Source: an uncultured Eubacteriales bacterium (GTDB taxonomy: Bacteria > Bacillota > Clostridia > Peptostreptococcales > Anaerovoracaceae). Taken from it: a DNA stretch of 5,527 nucleotides. Shown piece by piece: positions 1-5,017 of this stretch. The notes under the pieces are model-generated. The model saw only the letters and a list, made by a program, of their open reading frames with translations. It did no database searches and was not told where the DNA came from. The translations under genes were made by a program, and so were the position numbers. The stretch lies in the NCBI GenBank assembly GCA_902765035.1, contig CACWYF010000100.1, positions 1 to 5,527 on the forward strand, in the 5' to 3' direction. Numbering within the stretch: the stretch's first letter is position 1; every line of letters begins with the position of its first letter.

Positions 1-713
1 CAATAAACTTCGCCGGCGTGCATTTCTTTACAGGCACACAGAAGAGAAAGGCGAGGGAGATCGTTAAGGAGACAAGCTTCCTCAGGAGATGGATAGTGGA
101 GCTCAGGGAGAAGTCCGGACTCGAGCTCAGAAAGATCGAGTACGGCACAGGTCTTCCGGCATACATGTGCCGTGACAAGGACATGGACTGCCTCGAAGAC
201 GCGCATATTGTTGAAATGGCCTTCCTCGACGAGATAAGCACTGCGCTTAAGGAGCTTGCGGAAGTCTGCGAGCTGACGATCGAGATGGGAAGGTTTTTCG
301 CGGAGTCTTGCGGCCATTACTTCACTAAGGTCGTTGATGCCAAGAACAACGAAGGCATCGATTACGCGATCATAGACGGAGGCTCGCACCAGATCCGCTA
401 TTTCGGACAGATGCAGGGAATGCAGTGTCCTTTCATAAGCCATATCTCAGACAGCACAGGCGGAGACACATTGCCGTGGACTCTGTGCGGAAGCCTCTGC
501 ACTACGGCCGACGTGCTGGCAAGGAATGCGGAATTCACCGGACTTAAAACCGGGGACACGCTCGTGTTCCACCAGGCAGGAGCTTAGGCGCACTACGAGT
601 GCATGTCGCTCTTCCTGAGCAGGGACATGCCGCGGATATATCTGCATGACGGTGACAGACTTGTCCTGTGCAGAGACAGAATAGAAACCAACGGATTCAA
701 CACATCGATATGA
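1..713 (+). CDS. PLP-dependent decarboxylase-like enzyme (type III fold), C-terminal part, interrupted by an in-frame TAG
   Basis: The frame is open from the left edge (first full codon at base 3), so the start lies upstream. It resembles the diaminopimelate/ornithine decarboxylase and alanine racemase-like superfamily, which uses PLP in the cytoplasm on amino acids. Counting the GTG at 18 as residue 1, I see GVHFFTG (His at 2), the phosphate-loop-like EYGTGLP (41-47), EMGRF (89-93, matching EPGRY of decarboxylases), DGG (120-122) and CGSLCTTADVLA (157-168), matching the Cys-containing CES-D motif that completes the partner subunit's active site. The PLP-lysine domain is outside the window. 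A TAG at 585-587 follows QAGA. Past it the same frame encodes a family-like tail (LFLSRDMP) to TGA 711-713, which overlaps the next start codon. Read conventionally the product stops at 587, losing about 42 residues. The neighbouring MBOAT and SGNH genes suggest a role in making or choosing the group put on an envelope polymer; substrate unknown. No other decay is visible. Confidence 0.82.
585..587 (+). other. In-frame TAG at the conserved Tyr position of the GAY motif
   Basis: The codons before it read Gln-Ala-Gly-Ala and those after it Ala-His-Tyr-Glu-Cys-Met-Ser-Leu-Phe-Leu-Ser-Arg-Asp. From memory, relatives read GAYSVTEGIALFLSRD, which aligns without gaps and places TAG on the Tyr of GAY. 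In diaminopimelate and ornithine decarboxylases that Tyr lies at the PLP/active site. TAC or TAT to TAG is a single-base change. The codon is directly seen; whether it is mutation, sequence error or suppressed is not decidable here. Confidence 0.8.
601..630 (+). other. Bulged stem-loop shortly downstream of the in-frame TAG
   Basis: GCATGTC (601-607) pairs perfectly with GACATGC (624-630). Inside it GCTC (608-611) pairs with GAGC (617-620), leaving a TTCCT loop (612-616) and an AGG bulge (621-623). This gives an 11-bp stem starting 13 nt after the TAG. A smaller alternative hairpin, GCACT-ACG-AGTGC (590-602), begins two nucleotides after the TAG and shares two bases with the larger one. The pairing is seen in sequence; a role in readthrough is speculation, since conserved residues encoded here (LFLSRDMP) also constrain the bases. 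Confidence 0.4.
710..713 (+). promoter_or_regulatory. ATGA stop/start overlap (translational coupling site)
   Basis: The TGA that closes the extended decarboxylase frame (711-713) shares two bases with the MBOAT ATG (710-712). The 20 bases before the ATG hold no purine-rich ribosome binding site. Such overlaps usually mean that ribosomes finishing one gene start the next. Here this supports 713 as the true ancestral end of the upstream gene. Confidence 0.75.
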
Positions 714-2350
714 CATATACCTCATTATTATTTGCGGTATTCGCATGCATAACGATCTTAATATATTTTGCATTTCCGCGGAGGGAGTACCGCTGGACTG
801 TTTTGCTTGCAGGGAGTTACTTCTTCTACATCTATAACAGCTACAGATATATGGCCTTCATCCTGCTCACGACGGTGACTGTGTACCTTGCCGGACGGCA
901 GCTTGAATCCATATCTGAGAAGGCATCAGCGGAGCTTAAGGCGAACAAGGGAGTCTGGGACAGGGATCAGAAGAAGGCGTTCAAGAAAAGTGTCGAGTCG
1001 CGGAAGAAGAAAGTGCTCGCAGCAACTCTCGTCCTGAATTTCGGCATCCTGTTCGTCTTAAAATATCTGAACTTCCTGGCCGGCGGGCTCATGCATCTGC
1101 TGGGTTCACCTGCGGAGAACGTGCAGATCATAAGCATGATCCTTCCACTCGGAATATCTTTCTATACTTTCCAGGCGACAGGGTATCTCATCGACGTATA
1201 CAGAGGGACAGCTGAGGCAGAGCAGAACTTCTTCAGGTTCGCCCTGTTCGTTTCCTTCTTCCCTCAGATCATACAGGGACCTATCAGCTCGTACAGCAAG
1301 CTGCATCATCAGCTCATCGAGCCGCATGATGCTGACTGGAACAACTTCAAACGCGGCGTGATCATTATCGCGTGGGGGCTGTTCAAGAAGATCGTCATAG
1401 CGGACTGCGCGTGGATAGGGATCAAAGCGTATTACAACAACGGCGGCATCAACGGTACGCCGGAGTTTGCCGGATACGGCGGAACGATGGTGCTTTTCAT
1501 ATCGCTTATGTATGCTCTCCAGCTGTACGCGGATTTCTCCGGAGGGATAGATATCTCGAGAGGCATCTGCAGGATTCTCGGCATCGAAATGGAGATGAAC
1601 TTCAGACAGCCGTATTTCTCGAAGTCCATTGGCGAATACTGGAGAAGGTGGCATATAACTCTCGGCGCATGGATGAAGAATTACGTATTCTATCCGATAG
1701 CAATGTCTGAATTGTCGAGGAATATAAGCAAAGGAATCGCAGGATCGTCTTTCGGAAAAACTGCCGCTGGAAAGCATCTGGCCAAGGTGTTCACTACGGC
1801 GATGGCATCATTCATCGTCTTCCTGCTTGTGGGTATATGGCACGGCGCCAACAGCAAGTACATAGCATTCGGTGTGTGGAACGGATTCATCATCATGCTG
1901 TCCGCAATGCTGGAACCTGTCTACGACAGGATGCGCAAAACATTTCATATCAATAAAGAAGCGGCATGGTGGAAGCTGTTCCAGATGCTGCGTACATTCA
2001 TAATCGTGCTGATAGGCTACATATTCGACATCGCTGACAGCTTCACCAACGCGATGCAGATGATGTTCAGGATAGTGACAGACCAGAACATGGGCGTATT
2101 CATGGACCAGCTGTCAACTCTCGGGATGCGCAAAATGGCATTCCTGACACTCATGTTCAGCTCGGTGATACTGCTGTTTATGAGCATAAGGCTCGAGCAG
2201 ACATCTCTGGATACACCTGCTGAGCTGCTTGAGAGGAGAAGCGGACTGATACAGTGGCTTGCACTGTTCGTCCTCATTATGATGATAATCGTGCTCGGGA
2301 CTTACGGACCTGCAGTCGATCCTGCAGAATTCGTATACATGCAGTTCTGA
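710..2350 (+). CDS. MBOAT-family membrane O-acyltransferase (DltB/AlgI-like), 546 aa
   Basis: A polytopic membrane protein that would move an acyl group from a cytoplasmic donor to an acceptor on the outer face of the membrane. Counting from the ATG at 710, hydrophobic segments include about 4-22, 29-44, 47-62, 104-123, several in mid-protein, 475-493 and 514-533. Family motifs are PQIIQGPISSYSKL (185-198), GLFKKIVIAD (223-232), QLYADFSGG (271-279), YWRRWHITLG (310-319, with His315) and GIWHG (375-379, with the presumed catalytic His378). The end, YGPAVDPAEFVYMQF, is typical of clostridial members. It is longer than DltB (about 400 aa) and nearer alginate-acetylase-type MBOATs. An in-frame GTG at 668 exists, but the ATG at 710 gives a normal N-terminus and a 4-base ATGA overlap with the upstream frame. 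There is no good Shine-Dalgarno before it, so initiation probably depends on coupling, which a halt at the TAG (123 nt upstream) would weaken. The acyl donor is unknown. Confidence 0.93.
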   Translation: MTYTSLLFAVFACITILIYFAFPRREYRWTVLLAGSYFFYIYNSYRYMAFILLTTVTVYLAGRQLESISEKASAELKANKGVWDRDQKKAFKKSVESRKKKVLAATLVLNFGILFVLKYLNFLAGGLMHLLGSPAENVQIISMILPLGISFYTFQATGYLIDVYRGTAEAEQNFFRFALFVSFFPQIIQGPISSYSKLHHQLIEPHDADWNNFKRGVIIIAWGLFKKIVIADCAWIGIKAYYNNGGINGTPEFAGYGGTMVLFISLMYALQLYADFSGGIDISRGICRILGIEMEMNFRQPYFSKSIGEYWRRWHITLGAWMKNYVFYPIAMSELSRNISKGIAGSSFGKTAAGKHLAKVFTTAMASFIVFLLVGIWHGANSKYIAFGVWNGFIIMLSAMLEPVYDRMRKTFHINKEAAWWKLFQMLRTFIIVLIGYIFDIADSFTNAMQMMFRIVTDQNMGVFMDQLSTLGMRKMAFLTLMFSSVILLFMSIRLEQTSLDTPAELLERRSGLIQWLALFVLIMMIIVLGTYGPAVDPAEFVYMQF

Positions 2351-2368
2351 TAATTAAGGAAAAATAAC

Positions 2369-2416
2369 ATGGACCGGATCGGCAGGATCCGGCAACAGAT
2401 ATACCAGACAGGATAA
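2369..2416 (+). CDS. Possible 15-codon micro-ORF in the MBOAT-SGNH gap
   Basis: ATG at 2369 opens a short frame encoding MDRIGRIRQQIYQTG and ending in TAA at 2414-2416, seven bases before the SGNH start. AAGGA at 2356-2360 lies 8 nt upstream, a better ribosome binding site than several real genes here have. The peptide is basic and resembles nothing I recognise. It could deliver ribosomes to the downstream start as a leader, or be chance; the start context is its main support. Confidence 0.22.
   Translation: MDRIGRIRQQIYQTG
2374..2392 (+). repeat. Perfect 7-bp inverted repeat (intergenic hairpin)
   Basis: CCGGATC (2374-2380), loop GGCAG (2381-2385), GATCCGG (2386-2392). It sits in the 73-bp gap between the MBOAT and SGNH genes, with no T-run after it, so it is not a standard terminator. 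It could stabilise or mark a processing point in the operon mRNA, or shape access to the downstream ribosome binding site. It lies inside the micro-ORF. Confidence 0.45.
2410..2413 (+). promoter_or_regulatory. Ribosome binding site of the SGNH gene
   Basis: AGGA at 2410-2413 lies 10 nt before the ATG at 2424, a usable though slightly wide spacing. It supports that start. The site overlaps the end of the 15-codon micro-ORF, so ribosomes terminating there would pass over it. Confidence 0.45.
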
Positions 2417-2423
2417 AGACATA

Positions 2424-3593
2424 ATGCCTGAAAAAAAGGAACGGAAAAAAGAATACAAAAAGAGAGCGGTTGCGGTGGCTGCGATGCTGATATGCGTGTT
2501 TTTCAGCGTTCAGATCCTGCAGTACTTTTTCTGCATACCGAACAGTGTCGACGAAGACCGGGTGATGATGCTGCACAAGGAACCGAGGAACAGTATCGAC
2601 GTTTTGCTCATAGGATCCAGCGCGACTTACTCCGGTTTTGCATCTGCATACGCCTATGAGAAATACGGTTTCACGTCATACCCGTACGCTATCGGAGGCG
2701 CGACCTGCACGATGTGGAAGCCGGCTCTTCAGGACACACTGCGTACACAGAAGCCGAAACTTGTCGTTGTGGATGTATTCGGGGGCGGCTATGAAACGGA
2801 ACTGATCAGGACCCGCTGCAATCAGGTATATACCATAATGACGCACTATCCGCTGTCTGCAGAGAAGGTGTCCATGGCGAAAGAGATCGTTAGAAATATC
2901 GACAGGACATCGGTGGCGAGCCTGCTGTTCCCTATACTCAGATACCATACCAACATTGCACCTAATATCCGGAAGATCAAGCCGAGGCTGAGGGCAGAAT
3001 TCTATGGACCATCGCCGCTGAAAGGCATTGAGACACGCGCAAGAGACAGGAAGCTTGCAAATGTGGATCCGGCAAGCTTTACAGATGAGCCTGCAGAACT
3101 CGACAGCACTGCGGAGAGGACAATAAGGGAATTTATAGACTACTGCAGGAGCAAGGATATCCAGGTGCTGTTCGTCAAATATCCTACCGTGCTCACTGAG
3201 AATGATGCAGATGAAATGCTGGTGAATCTGAGAGCGAACAGGATCCTCGACATAGCAAAGGAAAACGGTTATCCGACTCTTAACATGCAGCCGATGTTTC
3301 ATGAGCTCGGACTGAAGGAAAAGAAAGATTACTACAATCACGGACACACTAATGTGCGCGGTCAGAAGAAGGTCACTGAATTTCTCGGAGGGTATATTCA
3401 GGATGAGATGGGAATAGGACCGAGTGACCTCAGCAAGGAAAACAAAGCGGCCTGGGATGAGAGCGTCAGATACCATCACGCATTCGAGGATATGATCAAG
3501 GAGATGATCCGGAATGGTGAAGATATAGATATAGGCGACTCACCTGAAACGGTGGACCGAGTAGAGAAATACATGAAAGATATGAATCTATAG
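2424..3593 (+). CDS. Membrane-anchored SGNH/DltD-like protein, partner of the MBOAT, 389 aa
   Basis: A Lys/Arg-rich cytoplasmic start (residues 1-14) and one hydrophobic anchor (about 15-37) place the rest outside the membrane. The body looks like an SGNH-hydrolase fold: IDVLLIGSSATYSGF (58-72) holds the nucleophile block, with Ser65 or Ser66 after Gly64. KLVVVDVFGGGYE (112-124) is a following core strand, and KKDYYNHGHTNVRGQKK (300-316) is the C-terminal block with His308 as the likely catalytic base, Asn310 and a possible Asp302. Classic D-x-x-H has Asn305 at the Asp position here, which I recall as common in clostridial MBOAT-linked members. DltD, AlgJ and AlgX-type proteins cooperate with an MBOAT to transfer or proofread acyl groups on an envelope polymer. 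Residues about 331-389 form a charged, probably helical tail beyond the core. The gene ends in TAG, with an in-frame TAA three codons later. Family confident; acceptor polymer and acyl group not identifiable. Confidence 0.82.
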   Translation: MPEKKERKKEYKKRAVAVAAMLICVFFSVQILQYFFCIPNSVDEDRVMMLHKEPRNSIDVLLIGSSATYSGFASAYAYEKYGFTSYPYAIGGATCTMWKPALQDTLRTQKPKLVVVDVFGGGYETELIRTRCNQVYTIMTHYPLSAEKVSMAKEIVRNIDRTSVASLLFPILRYHTNIAPNIRKIKPRLRAEFYGPSPLKGIETRARDRKLANVDPASFTDEPAELDSTAERTIREFIDYCRSKDIQVLFVKYPTVLTENDADEMLVNLRANRILDIAKENGYPTLNMQPMFHELGLKEKKDYYNHGHTNVRGQKKVTEFLGGYIQDEMGIGPSDLSKENKAAWDESVRYHHAFEDMIKEMIRNGEDIDIGDSPETVDRVEKYMKDMNL

Positions 3594-3738
3594 GGAACCT
3601 CATAAATATGGTACAATAATAAAATTGCTGTTGATATATCCGACTGAGCTGAGTCTTAATGTATACAACAGAATGCAAATAGTGTCATTCAGATATTATT
3701 AGAAGCAAGATATCATTGAGAGAAAACACTTGTAATGT
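3594..3738 (+). promoter_or_regulatory. AT-rich intergenic region with a possible extended -10 promoter
   Basis: These 145 bases separate the SGNH and GDPD genes and are visibly richer in A/T than the flanking genes. TGGTACAAT (3609-3617) fits an extended -10 element (TGnTACAAT), though the expected -35 position (about 3589-3594) is poor. A TTGATA at 3631-3636 has only a weak partner (TCTTAA, 3654-3659, 17-bp spacer). There is no hairpin with a T-run, so I see no terminator after the SGNH gene. The gap suggests the GDPD gene may have its own promoter as well as readthrough from upstream. Only the sequence match is seen. Confidence 0.3.
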
Positions 3739-4857
3739 ATGGAAGAAGGACGCAGGTTCAAGGAACCTGAAAAAAAGAAAAGAAAGAGGGAAAAACAGCA
3801 GAAAAAGCTGGAGAGAAAGCAGGAGAAAAAACTCGCTAAAAAGAGGAGAAGCAAAGCCAGAAAGAAAAGAGCTATTCTGTGGATCCTCATAATTGTGATG
3901 CTCTGCGGGAGTGCCGGAGCCGCGTACTGGCTGATACAGTACGGGATCGACAACAACAGAAGGCACAGCATGGTCAGGTCTGTTGTCATCACAGGCGGAG
4001 TAACCGTCAGCTCAGCTGTTATAAACTCTTCGCAGAATACTGCACTGAATACGATCATAAACGAGACGGCTGTCACACATGTATATTCACACAGGGGCTC
4101 TGCGGGGGCCAATGAACACTCCTTTGCAGCATACGATGAAGCCATAGCGGCGGGATCGATATACATAGAGCAGGATGTTATCAGGTCCGAAGACGGAGTG
4201 CTGTTTGTGGCTCATTCGAATGATGCTGTAGTCATGACCGGGACCAGTGCGCTGTATTCCGTAATGAAGGCAGAAGAAATAGACAAACTGAGGACTCATA
4301 CCGGAAACAAGATACTCAGACTGAGTGAGGTGTTTGACCGGTACGGCAAGGATGTAACGTATGTGATCGACCTGAAGATGAGAGATGAAGCGACGGTCAC
4401 TGCGCTTGAATCTCTGGTGGAGCAGTACGGCAATCAGGATGCCATAATAGTTCAGTGCAAGAGCACAGAAATACTGAAAAGACTGGATGAGAAATTCCCT
4501 GACATGACCAAGCTCTACCTGTGTTTTACGCAGGATGAACTTAATGGCTGCCTCGATATGCCGTATGTGGATATCGTCTCCGTCCCGGCTTATTCCGGCC
4601 TCATGGCCGACTTCAATGTACAGGGGGTACACGAGCACGGGAAGAAGTTCAATGTATGGACTATCGATACAGAGGAAAAGATCAAGCAGGCTATCGACCT
4701 GAATGTAGATACATATTTTACAAACAACACACCGCTTGCGCTGTCCATCGAGAAGACTTATGGTATCAATCACAGGCCGGTCAGTGAAAACGAGGCTGCT
4801 GCCACTGATGCAAACGGGGCTGACGCCGCTGAGACAAATCAAGGGGAACCGGAATAG
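3739..4857 (+). CDS. Membrane-anchored glycerophosphodiester phosphodiesterase (GDPD), 372 aa
   Basis: GDPDs hydrolyse glycerophosphodiesters to sn-glycerol-3-phosphate and an alcohol, using a metal ion in a TIM barrel. Residues 1-45 are extremely Lys/Arg-rich, and a single hydrophobic segment follows (about 46-66). The orientation should therefore be inside-to-outside, with the catalytic domain (about 113-341) facing the wall. Motifs: YSHRGSAGANEHSF (116-129; His118, Arg119, Glu126), YIEQDVIRSEDGVLFVAHSND (142-162; Glu144, Asp146, His159), VIDLKM (209-214, Asp211 and Lys213) and FNVWTID (304-310). The end (about 347-372) is a low-complexity Ala/Asp/Glu/Asn tail. The ATG at 3739 is the most upstream start possible, as an in-frame TAA lies at 3733-3735; no strong Shine-Dalgarno precedes it. 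Its place after an MBOAT/SGNH pair suggests action on glycerophosphate polymers or lipid headgroups at the surface, but this is inference. The gene ends in TAG. Confidence 0.9.
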   Translation: MEEGRRFKEPEKKKRKREKQQKKLERKQEKKLAKKRRSKARKKRAILWILIIVMLCGSAGAAYWLIQYGIDNNRRHSMVRSVVITGGVTVSSAVINSSQNTALNTIINETAVTHVYSHRGSAGANEHSFAAYDEAIAAGSIYIEQDVIRSEDGVLFVAHSNDAVVMTGTSALYSVMKAEEIDKLRTHTGNKILRLSEVFDRYGKDVTYVIDLKMRDEATVTALESLVEQYGNQDAIIVQCKSTEILKRLDEKFPDMTKLYLCFTQDELNGCLDMPYVDIVSVPAYSGLMADFNVQGVHEHGKKFNVWTIDTEEKIKQAIDLNVDTYFTNNTPLALSIEKTYGINHRPVSENEAAATDANGADAAETNQGEPE

Positions 4858-4873
4858 CCCGGGCGGAACACAG

Positions 4874-4892
4874 CATAGCTGATTCTGCTATG
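4874..4892 (+). repeat. Small inverted repeat just after the GDPD gene
   Basis: CATAGC (4874-4879), a 7-nt loop TGATTCT, then GCTATG (4887-4892). It is a 6-bp stem with no T-run, between the GDPD stop and the main terminator. It may protect the transcript 3' end, or be chance. Confidence 0.25.
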
Positions 4893-4900
4893 GAGGCAAA

Positions 4901-5008
4901 ATGAGCATAAGAATAAGGCGTAGCACATGTTCAAGGTTCATGTGCTACGCCTTTTGTGTTAAGTCTGCGAGGCTGTCTTATTGCACGCTGGCTAAAGACT
5001 GCCGGTAA
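4901..5008 (+). CDS. Possible 35-codon small ORF with a strong Shine-Dalgarno
   Basis: GGAGG (4892-4896) sits 4 nt before ATG 4901, the cleanest ribosome binding site in the window. The frame runs 35 codons to TAA 5006-5008. The peptide is Arg-rich at the start (MSIRIRRSTC) and has five Cys (residues 10, 15, 19, 28, 34). Against it: the frame spans the terminator stem-loop at 4915-4955, so transcripts ending there would lack its stop codon. I recognise no family. It is either a chance frame with a good start or a real small protein made only on readthrough transcripts. Confidence 0.2.
   Translation: MSIRIRRSTCSRFMCYAFCVKSARLSYCTLAKDCR
4915..4955. terminator. Strong intrinsic terminator between convergent genes, probably bidirectional
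   Basis: AAGGCGTAGCACATG (4915-4929) and CATGTGCTACGCCTT (4939-4953) form a perfect 15-bp stem around a 9-nt loop (TTCAAGGTT). On the plus strand the stem runs into TTTT followed by GTGTT. On the minus strand it is followed by ATTCTTATG, moderately T-rich. It starts 57 nt after the GDPD stop and ends about 65 nt past the pgi stop, so it can terminate the rightward operon and probably also pgi. Confidence 0.9.
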
Positions 5009-5017
5009 TCAAGGGCA

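Larger units (their letters stand above)
588..713 (+). pseudogene. Reading-frame continuation beyond the TAG: C-terminal tail of the decarboxylase
   Basis: After the TAG, 41 further sense codons run in the same frame to TGA 711-713. They encode MSLFLSRDMPRIYLHDGD near the start and end in FNTSI. The LFLSRD(L/M)P stretch followed by an I/V-Y/L-x-D strand is what I recall of the family C-terminus, so this is a remnant or functional extension of the upstream frame and not random sequence. No Shine-Dalgarno sequence sits close before the in-frame ATG at 603, so independent translation of a 36-residue peptide looks unlikely. Its stop overlaps the MBOAT start, as expected of the ancestral gene end. 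Confidence 0.7.

Noticed and set aside
668..709. Upstream GTG start that would extend the MBOAT protein by 14 residues
   Set aside because: The extension is polar (MQRQNRNQRIQHID) and unlike MBOAT N-termini. The ATG at 710 gives the expected hydrophobic start and the ATGA overlap.
1372..1710. Plus-strand 112-codon frame inside the MBOAT gene
   Set aside because: It is an out-of-frame shadow within a well-supported gene, Arg-rich and without motifs.
1106..1777. Long minus-strand open frame (about 223 codons) opposite the MBOAT gene
   Set aside because: It lies wholly antisense to a gene with clear MBOAT motifs, its product has no recognisable domain, and its composition is that of a reverse-complement shadow.
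2676..3479. Long minus-strand open frame (about 267 codons) opposite the SGNH gene
   Set aside because: It is antisense to a convincing SGNH/DltD-like gene. The translation is rich in Cys, His and Arg without motifs, as expected of a shadow frame.
3591..3605. TAG as a sense codon at the SGNH gene end (a TAA follows three codons later)
   Set aside because: The extension would add only four residues (suppressed codon plus GTS) and has no family support. TAG is best read as a true stop here, as in GDPD and pgi.
4087..4842. Minus-strand open frame (about 251 codons) opposite the GDPD gene
   Set aside because: The plus strand encodes all GDPD motifs in order; the antisense product shows none and has no start context.
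4858..4962. Readthrough extension of the GDPD frame past its TAG
   Set aside because: It would have to pass two more in-frame TAG codons (4876, 4921) and translate through the terminator stem before a TAA at 4960-4962.
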